Below are positions 16,947-25,174 of a stretch of DNA of 43,740 nucleotides, one piece after another (the first letter of the stretch is position 1; every line of letters starts with the position of its first letter). The stretch is from the NCBI RefSeq assembly GCF_001293525.1, contig NZ_BBYR01000052.1, forward strand, positions 1 through 43,740. The letters run 5' to 3'. Made by a program: the position numbers and the translations under genes. The notes under the pieces are model-generated. The model was not told where the DNA came from, searched no databases, and saw nothing but the letters and a program-made list of their open reading frames with translations. Origin of the DNA: Pseudideonella sakaiensis. Its GTDB lineage: Bacteria > Pseudomonadota > Gammaproteobacteria > Burkholderiales > Burkholderiaceae_C.

Positions 16947-17741
16947 CTACATCCGCGGCAGCGCCACCGTCGCGTGCCCGATCGCCGACCCGGCCAGCCA
17001 GGCGCGTGCCGCGGCCGCGGTGTCCGGCGCCTGCGCCGCCTCCCACACCTGCTCGGCAGGCACCACCCGCGTGCCCGGCGGCGCGTTGGCGAGCCCATGC
17101 GCCAGCTCGGCGGCGAAGGCGGCCACCTTGGCGGCGCGCACCGGCTGCTCGCGCTGCGGCACCATCACCCGCAGCTGCGACAGCAGCCACTGTGCGAGCC
17201 GTTCCGGCGCGCGTGCTGCGCGCTCGGCGGCGCCAGCCTGGGCCGGCCGCATGAACACCAGGCGCTCGAAGCCCAGCGCCGCCACGGCCTGCTCGTCCAG
17301 CGAGGCCAGGCCGTGGCGCAGCGCCTGCGGCAGCGCGGTCGCCTGCGGCGTCACCACCAGCAGCCGGCGCACGCCGGCCGCGTGCAGCACGCCGGCGAAG
17401 GCCGGCAGGTCCTCCGGGCGCGGGCGCCAGAACGCCGCCTCGCGGCCGTTGGCGTGCCGGCCGCGGTCGAGCACCAGCACCGCGGTCGTCAGCGGCCCGT
17501 CGGGCAGTGCGGTGGCCGCACCCTGCCAGCGCAGCGGCTCCAGGCCGCGCAGGTGCGCGGCCAGGGGCTGCTCGACGAGCACCCGCACCCGGCCGAAGCC
17601 GCCGCGGCCGAGCAACCGCTCCAGCACCGCCGCACCCAGCGCGCCGGCGCCGCCGGCGACGAGGGCGTGCTGGCCCGGCGCGGGCGGCGCCGGCGCAGCG
17701 GCGCGGCCGGCGCGCAGCGCCTGGGTGACGTGGAGGTCCAT
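16947..17741 (-). CDS. NAD(P)-binding NmrA/atypical SDR-like protein
   Basis: This 264-residue protein has a Rossmann glycine motif (LVAGGAGALGAAVLERLL, about 27-44) and a HTATIP2/NmrA-like layout, with FERLVFMRPAQAG in the middle third. The catalytic Tyr-x3-Lys of classical SDRs is not evident, so it may act as a redox sensor or an isomerase-like protein. It is convergent with the DHH gene (137-base gap) and divergent from lemA. The ATG at 17741 follows a TATGCT hexamer on minus with no ribosome site. Confidence 0.75.
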   Translation of the reverse strand: MDLHVTQALRAGRAAAPAPPAPGQHALVAGGAGALGAAVLERLLGRGGFGRVRVLVEQPLAAHLRGLEPLRWQGAATALPDGPLTTAVLVLDRGRHANGREAAFWRPRPEDLPAFAGVLHAAGVRRLLVVTPQATALPQALRHGLASLDEQAVAALGFERLVFMRPAQAGAAERAARAPERLAQWLLSQLRVMVPQREQPVRAAKVAAFAAELAHGLANAPPGTRVVPAEQVWEAAQAPDTAAAARAWLAGSAIGHATVALPRM

Positions 17742-17747
17742 GCGGGC

Positions 17748-17753
17748 AGCATA
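17748..17753 (-). promoter_or_regulatory. -10-like hexamer abutting the NAD(P)-binding gene start
   Basis: TATGCT on minus ends six bases before the ATG at 17741. No Shine-Dalgarno sequence fits between. Possible leaderless start. Confidence 0.4.
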
Positions 17754-17826
17754 GCGGGACCGTGCGGGCCGGGCACGGCTCGGCCTGGCCTCGGTCCGGT
17801 GCCCGCTCGCCGCCGCGCCCGCGCAG

Positions 17827-17832
17827 TAGCAT
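17827..17832 (+). promoter_or_regulatory. -10-like hexamer upstream of lemA
   Basis: TAGCAT followed by CGCCGC, 33 bases before the lemA ATG. Here a ribosome site (GAGGAG) follows, so this would be a normal leadered transcript, a useful contrast with the abutting hexamers. Confidence 0.35.
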
Positions 17833-17865
17833 CGCCGCTCGACCCCGACCCCGAGGAGCCTGCCG

Positions 17866-18474
17866 ATGCCCCGTCGCCCCTGGACCGCCTCCGCCGTGCT
17901 GGCCGCCGCGCTGCTCGTCGGCGGCTGCGGCTACAACGACTTCCAGCGCCTGGACGAGGACGTCAAGGCGGGCTGGTCGGAGGTGCTGAACCAGTACCAG
18001 CGCCGCGCCGACCTGGTGCCCAACCTGGTCGCGACGGTGAAGGGCGAGGCGAATTTCGAGCAGGAGACGCTGACGCGCGTCGTCGAGGCGCGCGCCAAGG
18101 CCACCGCGGTGCAGGCCACGCCCGCGCTGGTGAACGACCCGGCCGCCTTCCAGCGCTTCCAGCAGGCCCAGGGCGAGCTGGGCAGCGCGCTGTCGCGGCT
18201 GCTGGTGGTCAGCGAGCAGTACCCGAACCTGAAGGCCAACCAGGGCTTCCAGGACCTGCGCGTGCAGCTCGAGGGCACCGAGAACCGCATCACCGTGGCG
18301 CGCAACCGCTACATCCAGGCGGTCGGCGAGTACAACGTGCTGGTGCGCAGCGTGCCGAGCAACCTGACGGCCAAGCTCTTCGGCTACGAGGTGAAGCCGA
18401 ACTTCGGCGTCGCCAACGAGGCGCAGATCGCGGTGCCGCCGACGGTGAGCTTCGACAAGCCGGCCTCGAAGTGA
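17866..18474 (+). CDS. lemA: LemA-family lipoprotein
   Basis: LemA proteins are small membrane-anchored helical-bundle proteins of unclear role, often paired with TPM proteins. The 202-residue protein has a lipobox LLVGGC with the acylated cysteine C21, followed by the LemA core: GWSEVLNQYQRRADLVPNLV, then AEYPNLKAN-like VSEQYPNLKAN, TENRITVARNRYIQAV and EYN. A GAGGAG ribosome site precedes the ATG. It is followed by two TPM genes, the usual neighbourhood. Confidence 0.96.
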   Translation: MPRRPWTASAVLAAALLVGGCGYNDFQRLDEDVKAGWSEVLNQYQRRADLVPNLVATVKGEANFEQETLTRVVEARAKATAVQATPALVNDPAAFQRFQQAQGELGSALSRLLVVSEQYPNLKANQGFQDLRVQLEGTENRITVARNRYIQAVGEYNVLVRSVPSNLTAKLFGYEVKPNFGVANEAQIAVPPTVSFDKPASK

Positions 18475-18511
18475 TGCCGCAGCGGGCCCGCCTGGCGGCG
18501 CTGGCGGCGCG

Positions 18512-19576
18512 ATGAGCCTCGCCGCGGGCGCCATGGACGCCGAGGCCGCTGTGCGCCGCGCGTCCGCGCCGGCACCGGCACCGGCACCGGCACCGGCACC
18601 AGCCGGCGACGGCGCGCGCCGGGTGCTGCGGCGCGTGCTCGCCGCGGCCGCGGCCGCGCTGGCGCTGGCCGGCCTGGCCGGGCCCGCGGCGGCGCAGCCG
18701 CTGCAGCCCGTGCCACCGCTCGACGCGCGTGTGATCGACCGCAGCGGCAGCCTGAGCGCGCCGCAGCGCGAGGCGCTGTCTGCCAAGCTGGAGGCGCTGG
18801 AGCGCGAGACCGGCGCCCAGCTGGTGATCCTGCTGGTGCCGGGCACCCAGCCGGAGGACCTCGCGGCCTATGCGCAGCGGGTCGGCGACCAGTGGAAGCT
18901 CGGGCGCGCCGGCGTTGGCGACGGCGTGCTGCTGCTGGTCGCGAAGGACGAGCGCAAGGTGCGCATCGCCGTCGCGAAGGCGCTGGAGGGGGCGATCCCC
19001 GACCTGGCGGCGCGCCGCGTGATCGACCAGCAGATCGTGCCGTCCTTCCGTGCCGGCGACATCGCCGGCGGGTTGAACCGTGCCGTCGATGCGCTGGGCG
19101 AGCGCATCCGCGGCGAGGGCCTGCCCGCGCAGGCACCCACGCTGCGCGGCGGCCCCGGCAGCGAGGGCCTGGACCTGGCCGAGCTGGCGATCTTCTTCCT
19201 GGCCGGCGTGCCGGTGCTGGGCGCGCTGGCGACGGCGGTCTTCGGCCGCCGGCTCGGCGCGCTGCTCACCGGCGCCGGCAGCGGCGCGGCCGCCTGGTGG
19301 CTGAGCGCGAGCCTGCTGCTCGGCGGCGTGGTGGCGCTGCTGGCGGTGGTGCTGGTGGGGGTGCTCGGCATCGGCGCGCTGCGGGGGCGCGGCGCGACGG
19401 TGGGCCCGCGCGGCGGGCTGCGCCGCGGCGGCGCGGGCTCGGCCGGCCCGGTGATCTGGGGCGGCACCGGCGGCTGGGGCGGCGGCGGCGGCTTCGGTGG
19501 TGAGGGGGGCGGCGGCGGCTTCAGTTCCGGCGGCGGCGGCGATTTCGGCGGCGGCGGCGCCTCGGGGGACTGGTGA
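18512..19576 (+). CDS. TPM-domain membrane protein with Gly-rich tail (YgcG-like)
   Basis: This 354-residue protein has a TPM domain (about 72-195) beginning VIDRSGSLSAPQREAL and containing GAQLVILLVPGTQPED and KVRIAVAKALEGAIPD. One or two transmembrane helices follow at about 225-300, and the C-terminus is almost pure Gly/Ser with WGGGGGFGG. A signal peptide ends near residue 61, after an Ala-Pro repeat tail (19-31). Family members act with LemA in membrane maintenance and photosystem repair in plants; the bacterial role is not settled. It is 37 bases after lemA. Confidence 0.9.
   Translation: MSLAAGAMDAEAAVRRASAPAPAPAPAPAPAGDGARRVLRRVLAAAAAALALAGLAGPAAAQPLQPVPPLDARVIDRSGSLSAPQREALSAKLEALERETGAQLVILLVPGTQPEDLAAYAQRVGDQWKLGRAGVGDGVLLLVAKDERKVRIAVAKALEGAIPDLAARRVIDQQIVPSFRAGDIAGGLNRAVDALGERIRGEGLPAQAPTLRGGPGSEGLDLAELAIFFLAGVPVLGALATAVFGRRLGALLTGAGSGAAAWWLSASLLLGGVVALLAVVLVGVLGIGALRGRGATVGPRGGLRRGGAGSAGPVIWGGTGGWGGGGGFGGEGGGGGFSSGGGGDFGGGGASGDW
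18571..18600 (+). repeat. Hexanucleotide microsatellite GGCACC x5
   Basis: Five exact GGCACC copies encode the (Ala-Pro) tail in the N-terminal region of the first TPM protein. Because the unit is six bases, copy changes would alter tail length without breaking the frame. Confidence 0.8.
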
Positions 19577-19631
19577 TGGCATTCCGGACGCTCGCCCCGG
19601 CCGGCGCCGCCGCTGTCGCGGAGGCGCGGCC

Positions 19632-20138
19632 ATGAACCGCTGGCTGCGCCTGCTGCGCCACCGCTGGCTCGACGAGCACGATGCCCGCCGGGCGCTCGGC
19701 CCGGGCGCGCTCGCGCGGCTGGAGGCGCGCGTGGCGGCCAGCGAGCAGGGCCACACCGGCCAGATCCGCGTCAGCATCGAGGCCGGGCTGCCGCTCAGCT
19801 ACCTCTGGCGTGGCGCGAGCGCGCGCGAGCGCGCGATCACGCTGTTCGGCAAGCTGCGCGTCTGGGACACCGAGCTGAACAACGGCGTGCTGATCTACCT
19901 GCTGCTGGCCGAGCACCGCATCGAGGTCGTGGCCGACCGCGGCATCGACCGCCGCGTGCCGCCGGCGCACTGGCAAGGCCTGGTCGACGGTATGGCCGGG
20001 GCCTTTCGCGCCGGCGACTACGAGGGCGGCCTCGGCCGGGCCGTGGACGCGGTCGATGCGCTGCTGCGCACGCACTTCCCGCGCATGGCCGGCGACACGG
20101 CCCCCAACGAGCTGCCGGACCGCCCGGACGTGCGCTGA
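19632..20138 (+). CDS. Second TPM-domain protein
   Basis: This 168-residue protein lacks the Gly-rich tail and any transmembrane segment. It has TPM features: EQGHTGQIRVSIEAGLP, LFGKLRVWDTELNNGVLIYL, EHRIEVVADRGIDRRVP and YEGGLGRAVDAVDALL. The start at the ATG at 19632 gives the usual short form. It is 55 bases after the first TPM gene and so completes a lemA-TPM-TPM unit. It may be a soluble partner of the first TPM protein. Confidence 0.9.
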   Translation: MNRWLRLLRHRWLDEHDARRALGPGALARLEARVAASEQGHTGQIRVSIEAGLPLSYLWRGASARERAITLFGKLRVWDTELNNGVLIYLLLAEHRIEVVADRGIDRRVPPAHWQGLVDGMAGAFRAGDYEGGLGRAVDAVDALLRTHFPRMAGDTAPNELPDRPDVR

Positions 20139-20143
20139 ACGCG

Positions 20144-20932
20144 ATGCGCCTGCAGCTGCTGTCCGACCTGCACCTGGAGACCGAGGACCTGCAGCCGCGC
20201 CCGGCACCCGGTGCCGAGCTGCTGGTGCTGGCCGGCGACGTCTGCGCGCGCTGGGAGGGCTTCGGGCGCTTCCGCGGCTGGCCGGTGCCGGTGCTGTTCG
20301 TGCCGGGCAACCACGAGTTCGACCAGCGCGAACTGCGCGAGGCGCTGCCGGCGCTGCGCGCCCACTGCGCCGGCCTCGGCATCCGGCTGCTGGAGCGCGA
20401 GCACTGCGTGCTGCGCGACCGCGCCGGCGCGCGCATCCGCTTCGTCGGCACCGTGCGCTGGAGCGACTTCGAGGTCTTCGGGCCGGCCGGCCGCGAGCGG
20501 GCGATGCGTGCCGCCACCTACTACGTGCAGGTGATGCGTGCCACCTGCGACGGCCGCGTCTTCGATGCGGCGGCGGTGCGCGAGGAGTCGCTCGCGTGCC
20601 GGCGCTGGCTCGCGGGCGAGCTGGCGCGGCGGCCCGGCGAGGGCGACGGCGAGGCCTGGGACCGTACCGTCGTCGTCACCCACTACGCGCCCAGCCTGCG
20701 CAGTGCCGACCCGCGCTACGGCCACCAGCCCGGCACCGCCAGCTTCTGCAATGCCGACGACGACCTGCTGCCGGCCGCCAGCACCTGGATCCACGGCCAC
20801 CTGCACTGCCGGCACGACTACCTCGTCGCGCACCCCGGCGGTGGGACCACGCGGGTGGTCAGCAATGCCCGCGGCCATGCCCGGCGCGGCGAATCCGAGG
20901 GCCACGATCCGGACTGGCTGGTCGAGGTCTGA
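20144..20932 (+). CDS. Calcineurin-like metallophosphoesterase
   Basis: This 262-residue protein has the five metallophosphoesterase motifs: DLHLE (D8, H10), GD (32), GNHE (55-58), VVTHYAP and GHLH. It most resembles small bacterial members of unknown substrate. The start lies only five bases after the previous stop, so translation is probably coupled to the TPM gene. No signal peptide is visible. Confidence 0.94.
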   Translation: MRLQLLSDLHLETEDLQPRPAPGAELLVLAGDVCARWEGFGRFRGWPVPVLFVPGNHEFDQRELREALPALRAHCAGLGIRLLEREHCVLRDRAGARIRFVGTVRWSDFEVFGPAGRERAMRAATYYVQVMRATCDGRVFDAAAVREESLACRRWLAGELARRPGEGDGEAWDRTVVVTHYAPSLRSADPRYGHQPGTASFCNADDDLLPAASTWIHGHLHCRHDYLVAHPGGGTTRVVSNARGHARRGESEGHDPDWLVEV

Positions 20933-20978
20933 GGGCCGCTCGGCCGGGTGAGCGCGTCCGGCAGGGAACCCCGCCGAT

Positions 20979-20992
20979 TTGCGCTGGCTCAA
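20979..20992 (+). promoter_or_regulatory. FNR/Anr-like box upstream of the universal stress gene
   Basis: TTGCG-CTGG-CTCAA keeps the TTG...CAA outer bases and the 14-bp length of the FNR consensus TTGAT-N4-ATCAA. It lies 68 bases before the usp ATG. Universal stress genes are frequent FNR/Anr targets, so oxygen-limited control is plausible. Confidence 0.45.
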
Positions 20993-21060
20993 GTCCGAGC
21001 GGGCGGCCTGCGTGCGAGACTGCGCGCCCCGACGACCCCTGGAACCGAGGAGCCCGCCCG

Positions 21061-21483
21061 ATGAAGATCCTGATCGCCGCCGACGGCAGCAGCTACACCA
21101 AGCGCATGCTCGCCTACCTCGCGGCGCACGACGAATGGCTCGGCCCCGCGCACGCCTACACCGTGCTGACGGTGACCGCCCCGCTGCCGCCGCGGGCCGT
21201 CGCCGTGCTGGACAAGGAGCTGGTCAAGAGCTACCAGGCCGAGGAGGCGGAGAAGGTCTTCAAGCCGATCCGCGCCTTCTTCGGCAAGCGCGGCATGCAG
21301 GCCGAGTTCGTCGCGAAGACCGGCCACGCGGCCGAGGTGATCGCCAAGCTGGCCGACAGCGGCCGCCACGACCTGCTGGTGATGGGCTCGCACGGCCATT
21401 CCGCGCTGGGCACGCTGGTGATGGGTTCGGTCACCAACAAGGTGCTGGCCCAGTGCCGCACCCCGGTGCTGCTGGTGCGTTGA
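21061..21483 (+). CDS. Universal stress protein, UspA-type
   Basis: This 140-residue protein has the UspA fold: MKILIAADGS at the N-terminus (ATP-binding site) and the late motif VMGSHGHSALGTLVMGSVTNKVL (about 110-132), which is the G-x2-G-x9-G-(S/T) nucleotide-binding sequence. The C-terminus ends TPVLLVR. The ATG at 21061 has a ribosome site (GAGGAG). A longer frame upstream is rejected. The FNR-like box suggests regulation by oxygen supply. Confidence 0.96.
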   Translation: MKILIAADGSSYTKRMLAYLAAHDEWLGPAHAYTVLTVTAPLPPRAVAVLDKELVKSYQAEEAEKVFKPIRAFFGKRGMQAEFVAKTGHAAEVIAKLADSGRHDLLVMGSHGHSALGTLVMGSVTNKVLAQCRTPVLLVR

Positions 21484-21528
21484 GGCGGCGCGACGGCCCG
21501 GGCGCGGTGCGCGGCCCGGGCGAGTGTT

Positions 21529-21759
21529 TCAGGCGATGCGCGAGCGCCGGTCGGTGCCGAGCGGCGCCACCACGGCGCCCTGGGCCGGCGGGCGCGCCGC
21601 GACCCAGTCCATCAGCGGCGGCAGCCGGGACTCGAGCGTCTCGTCGAGCCCGACGTCGATGCCCATGTCCGCCGGGTCCGGCCGGCGCGGCACGCGGCGC
21701 GGGGCACGGGTGCCCTCGCCGCGCCATGCCGTGATCCAACCACCGACCCTGTTCCACAT
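21529..21759 (-). CDS. Small hypothetical protein
   Basis: This 76-residue protein starts at the ATG at 21759 with a ribosome site (GGGAG, 8 bases upstream). It begins MWNRVGGWITAWRGEG and continues with PADMGIDVGLDETLESRLPPLMDWVAARPPAQGAVV. No family is recognised; it is probably a small soluble protein, with tryptophans near the N-terminus. It is convergent with the universal stress gene, ending 45 bases from it. Confidence 0.6.
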   Translation of the reverse strand: MWNRVGGWITAWRGEGTRAPRRVPRRPDPADMGIDVGLDETLESRLPPLMDWVAARPPAQGAVVAPLGTDRRSRIA

Positions 21760-21927
21760 CGCCGTCTCCCGGGAGCCGCCCACGCGGCCCCTTGCCTGAA
21801 GGGTGATTCGGCGCGAGTGGGCGCCGACTTGAGTCCGTAGTGTCACCAGGGCTCGATGGCAGGCCTGTGACGAAGTGTGAGGCGTGGCGGGCGCGCTGCA
21901 GCGCGCATCGACGAATCGACGATTTCG

Positions 21928-22911
21928 TCACGCCCCGGCGTGGCGCGGGCCCGACGCTGCCGCGCGCCGGCCGGCCCGCCCGGGGGGCGCGGCCAGCGCC
22001 CCGCGCGCGCCCTGCACCAGCGCGTCGCCGATGCGTGCCAGCGCGCCGCCTCGCTGCGCGGCCGCGTCGCCGGTGGCCTCGCCGTCGAGCCGCCACTCGT
22101 GCCAGTACAGCGCCACCGGCACCGCCACCTGCGGCGCCAGCGCCACCAGCCGGCCCGCGCCGAGCAGCGCGCGCACCTGCAGCTCCGGCACCACGCCGAT
22201 GCCCCAGCCCATGGTCGCCGCGTGCACGTAGGCTTCGGACGAGGGCACGTAGCGCGCCTGCAGGCGCGGCTGGCGCAGCCCGAAGGCGGCCGAGACCCAC
22301 AGCGCCTGCATGTCGTCCTTGCGGTTGAAGACGAGGAAGGGCACCTGGGCGAGGTCCTCCGGCCGCAGGCCACGCGGCAGCCGGCGCTCGACGAAGCCGG
22401 GGCTGGCCACCGCGACATAGGGCATCACGCCGAGCGGCACCACGCGGCAGCCGCGCAGCGCCTCGCGCACGGTGCTGACGCAGCCGAGCACCGCGCCCTC
22501 GCGCAGGCCGTCGTGGGTGAAGTCCTGGTCGTCGACCAGCAGCTCGATCAGCAGGCCGGCCTGCACCAGCGGGTCGAGCGCGGGCAGCACCCAGGTGGCG
22601 AGGCTGTCGGCATTGACCGCGATGCGCAGCGGGGCCGTGCCGCTGGCCGGGCCGGCGCCCAGCTCGCGCGCGATGTCGGCGCGCAGCGCCTGCCACTGGC
22701 GCGCGTAGCGCAGCAGGTGCTTGCCGGCCTCGGTCAGCCGCAGCGGCCGCGAGCGCACCACCAGCGGCCGGCCGAGCCGGCCCTCGAGGTTGCGCAGCCG
22801 CTGCGACACGGCCGACTGGGTGACGAGCAGCCGCTGTGCGGCCCGCTCGAAGCTGCCCTCGTCGGCCAGCGCCGCGAGCGCGTCTAGGGCGGCGGGATCG
22901 AGGTCGTTCAT
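21928..22911 (-). CDS. argP: LysR-family regulator ArgP
   Basis: ArgP (also IciA) activates the lysine/arginine exporter in response to arginine or lysine. The 327-residue protein has the winged HTH at the N-terminus (DALAALADEGSFERAAQRLL, VTQSAVSQRLRNLEGRLG) and an effector domain with VDDQDFTHDGLREG and PSSEAYVHAATMGWG, as in ArgP. It is divergent from a LysE/ArgO-family exporter gene at 22999, which is the classical arrangement and the main reason for this assignment. A palindrome lies between them at 22941-22965. Its C-terminal tail is Ala/Arg-rich. Confidence 0.9.
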   Translation of the reverse strand: MNDLDPAALDALAALADEGSFERAAQRLLVTQSAVSQRLRNLEGRLGRPLVVRSRPLRLTEAGKHLLRYARQWQALRADIARELGAGPASGTAPLRIAVNADSLATWVLPALDPLVQAGLLIELLVDDQDFTHDGLREGAVLGCVSTVREALRGCRVVPLGVMPYVAVASPGFVERRLPRGLRPEDLAQVPFLVFNRKDDMQALWVSAAFGLRQPRLQARYVPSSEAYVHAATMGWGIGVVPELQVRALLGAGRLVALAPQVAVPVALYWHEWRLDGEATGDAAAQRGGALARIGDALVQGARGALAAPPGRAGRRAAASGPRHAGA

Positions 22912-22940
22912 CGCGCGTCCTGTATCAGCCGTCCTAATGT

Positions 22941-22965
22941 AAGTGGAATTCCATGAATTCCGCTT
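22941..22965. promoter_or_regulatory. Palindromic operator between argP and argO
   Basis: AAGTGGAATTC-CAT-GAATTCCGCTT has 11-bp arms with one mismatch; the core GGAATTC/GAATTCC is perfect. It is 30 bases from the argP start and 34 bases from the exporter start, where an ArgP site would be expected. Confidence 0.55.
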
Positions 22966-22986
22966 CACGCGCGGCGGAGGCCTGCC

Positions 22987-22992
22987 GACAAT
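22987..22992 (+). promoter_or_regulatory. -10-like hexamer abutting the exporter start
   Basis: GACAAT ends six bases before the ATG at 22999. A TTCACG -35-like element lies at 22964-22969 with a 17-base spacer. No ribosome site lies in between, so the transcript may be leaderless. Confidence 0.45.
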
Positions 22993-22998
22993 CCGTGG

Positions 22999-23679
22999 AT
23001 GTCGCCCGCCACCGATCCGTCGCTCGCTGCCGCCGCGGCCGCCGCCGCACCGGCCACCGCGACCGCCGCCGGCGCCTTCGTGCAGGGCGGTCTGATGACG
23101 GCCGGCCTGATCGTCGCGATCGGGGCGCAGAACGCGCTGGTGCTGCAGCAGGGGCTGCGGCGCACCCACGTGGGGCCGGTGGTCGCGCTGTGCACCGCGT
23201 CGGACTGGCTGCTGATCGCCGCCGGCGTGTTCGGCCTCGGCAGCCTGGTGCGCAGCGCGCCGGGGCTGCTGGAGGTGTTCCGCTGGGGCGGCGCGGCCTT
23301 CCTGCTGGCCTATGGCGCGCTGGCGCTGCGCCGGGCCTGGACCGGCGGGGGCCGGCTGGCCGTGGCCGGCCGCGGCGCCGGGCTGCGCGCGACGCTGGGC
23401 ACGGCGCTTGCGCTGACCTACCTGAACCCCCACGTCTACCTCGACACCGTGGTGCTGCTCGGCAGCGTCGGCGCGCAGCAGCCGGGCGATGCCCGCGCGG
23501 CCTTCGCCGTCGGTGCCGGGCTGGCCTCCGCGACGTGGTTCACGGCGCTGGGCTATGGCGCGGCCGCGGCCTCGCGCTGGCTGCAGCGGCCCGGGGTGTG
23601 GCGCGCGATCGATGCCACGGTCGCGCTGGTGATGTTCATCGTGGCGGCGCAGCTGATCGCGCGTCCGCTGGCGGCCTGA
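22999..23679 (+). CDS. argO: LysE/ArgO-family amino-acid exporter
   Basis: This 226-residue inner-membrane protein exports arginine or lysine. It has the family start FVQGGLMTAGLIVAIGAQNALVLQQGL (about 27-53) and hydrophobic segments near 62-82, 92-108, 135-165 and 170-220, consistent with five to six transmembrane helices. The motif LTYLNPHVYLDTVVLLGS is typical. It is divergent from argP, whose product is its expected activator. A dadA-like gene follows at 47 bases, probably co-transcribed. Confidence 0.94.
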   Translation: MSPATDPSLAAAAAAAAPATATAAGAFVQGGLMTAGLIVAIGAQNALVLQQGLRRTHVGPVVALCTASDWLLIAAGVFGLGSLVRSAPGLLEVFRWGGAAFLLAYGALALRRAWTGGGRLAVAGRGAGLRATLGTALALTYLNPHVYLDTVVLLGSVGAQQPGDARAAFAVGAGLASATWFTALGYGAAAASRWLQRPGVWRAIDATVALVMFIVAAQLIARPLAA

Positions 23680-23726
23680 GGCGCACGACGCCCGCGGCCC
23701 TGTCCGTCCGTCGAAGGAGTTCCGTC

Positions 23727-25049
23727 ATGCACGTCGTCGTCCTGGGAGCCGGCATCATCGGCGTCAGCACCGCCTGGTACCTGCTGGAAGCCGGCCACGA
23801 GGTCACCGTGGTCGACCGCCAGCCCGACGCGGCGCTGGAAACCAGCTTCGCGAACGGCGCGCAGATCTCGGTCAGCTTCTGCGAGCCCTGGGCCAATGCC
23901 CAGGCGCCGTTCAAGGTGGCCAAGTGGCTGCTGCGCGACGACTCGCCGCTGCTGTTCCGTCCGCGGCTGGACCCGCACCAGTGGCGCTGGGGCCTGAGCT
24001 TCCTCGGCCAGTGCACCGATGGCGCCTTCGAGCGCAACGTGGCCCAGCTGGTGGCGCTCGGGCGCTACAGCCACGCGTCGCTGAAGGCGCTGGTCGCGCA
24101 GACCGGCATCGACTACCACCGCCTCGAGCGCGGCATCCTGCACTTCTTCTCCAGCCAGGAGGACTTCGACGCGGGCGCCGCGGGCGCCGAGCTGATGCGC
24201 CGCCACGGCGTGGACCGCCGCGTGCTGTCGCGCGACGAGGTGCTGCAGGTGGAGCCGGCGTTGCGCGCCAGCGCGGAGCGCATCGCCGGCGGCACCTACA
24301 CGCCGAGCGACGAGTCCGGCGACGCCTGCCTCTTCACACAGCAGCTCGCGCGCCGCTGCGCCGAGCGCGGCGCGCGCTTCCTGTTCGGCCACGAGGTGGC
24401 CGGCTTCGACGCCCGCGGCCGCCGCATCGACCGGGTGCGGGTGCGCGAGCTCGCCACCGGCCGCCGCGAGGACCTGGCCGCCGACCAGGTCGTGGCCGCG
24501 CTCGGCAGCCACACCGCGCCGCTGCTGCGCCGCCACTTCGGCCACCTCGGCGTGCTGCTCAACATCTACCCGGCCAAGGGCTACTCCGCCACGCTGCGGC
24601 TGCGCCGCCCGGCGGACGCGAGCGTCGTCAGCATGATCGACGACGCGCGCAAGATCGCGATCAGCCGCCTCGGCGACACGGTGCGCATCGCCGGCACGGC
24701 GGAGATGGCGGGCTACGACACCGGGCTGGACTCGCCGACGGCGCGCGTGCGCTGCCGCGCGCTGGTCGAGCGCTACGAGCAGCTCTTCCCCGGCGTGGCC
24801 GACCTGTCGGAGACGAATTTCTGGGCCGGCCTGCGCCCCAGCACGCCCACCAACATCCCCTACATCGGCCGCAGCCCGGTCGACAACCTCTGGGTCAATG
24901 CCGGCCACGGCACGCTGGGCTGGACGCACGGCGCCGGTTCCGGCCGCGCGCTGGCCGAGCTGATGAGCGGGCGCCGGCCCCAGCTCGACTTCGGCTTCTA
25001 CGGCGAGGAACGCCTCGCGCCGGCGCGGCGCGTGATGGCCGCGGCCTGA
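23727..25049 (+). CDS. dadA: D-amino acid dehydrogenase, DadA-like
   Basis: This FAD enzyme oxidises D-amino acids to 2-oxo acids at the inner membrane. The 440-residue protein begins with the dinucleotide-binding motif VVLGAGIIGVSTAWYLLEAG (3-22) and VTVVDRQPDAALETSFANGAQIS, which are characteristic of DadA, followed by WKW-like DPHQWRWGLSF. C-terminal features include FWAGLRPSTPTNIPYIG and NAGHGTLGWT. A strong GAAGGAG ribosome site precedes the ATG at 23727. It follows the exporter gene, so the operon may link export and oxidation of basic amino acids. Confidence 0.95.
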   Translation: MHVVVLGAGIIGVSTAWYLLEAGHEVTVVDRQPDAALETSFANGAQISVSFCEPWANAQAPFKVAKWLLRDDSPLLFRPRLDPHQWRWGLSFLGQCTDGAFERNVAQLVALGRYSHASLKALVAQTGIDYHRLERGILHFFSSQEDFDAGAAGAELMRRHGVDRRVLSRDEVLQVEPALRASAERIAGGTYTPSDESGDACLFTQQLARRCAERGARFLFGHEVAGFDARGRRIDRVRVRELATGRREDLAADQVVAALGSHTAPLLRRHFGHLGVLLNIYPAKGYSATLRLRRPADASVVSMIDDARKIAISRLGDTVRIAGTAEMAGYDTGLDSPTARVRCRALVERYEQLFPGVADLSETNFWAGLRPSTPTNIPYIGRSPVDNLWVNAGHGTLGWTHGAGSGRALAELMSGRRPQLDFGFYGEERLAPARRVMAAA

Positions 25050-25134
25050 GCTCCCCGGCGCGCACCCGCCGCGACGCGCCCGGCCGGTGCGACGGGCCGG
25101 TGCGGCGGGCCGGCCTGCCGCCGTTCACAGGGGC

Positions 25135-25140
25135 TATGCT
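25135..25140 (+). promoter_or_regulatory. -10-like hexamer upstream of the Bug gene at 25175
   Basis: TATGCT ends 34 bases before the ATG at 25175 and overlaps the alternative start at 25137. This supports the later start. Confidence 0.35.
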
Positions 25141-25174
25141 GCGGGCTTCCGCCACGCCCCCGCGCCGCACGACC

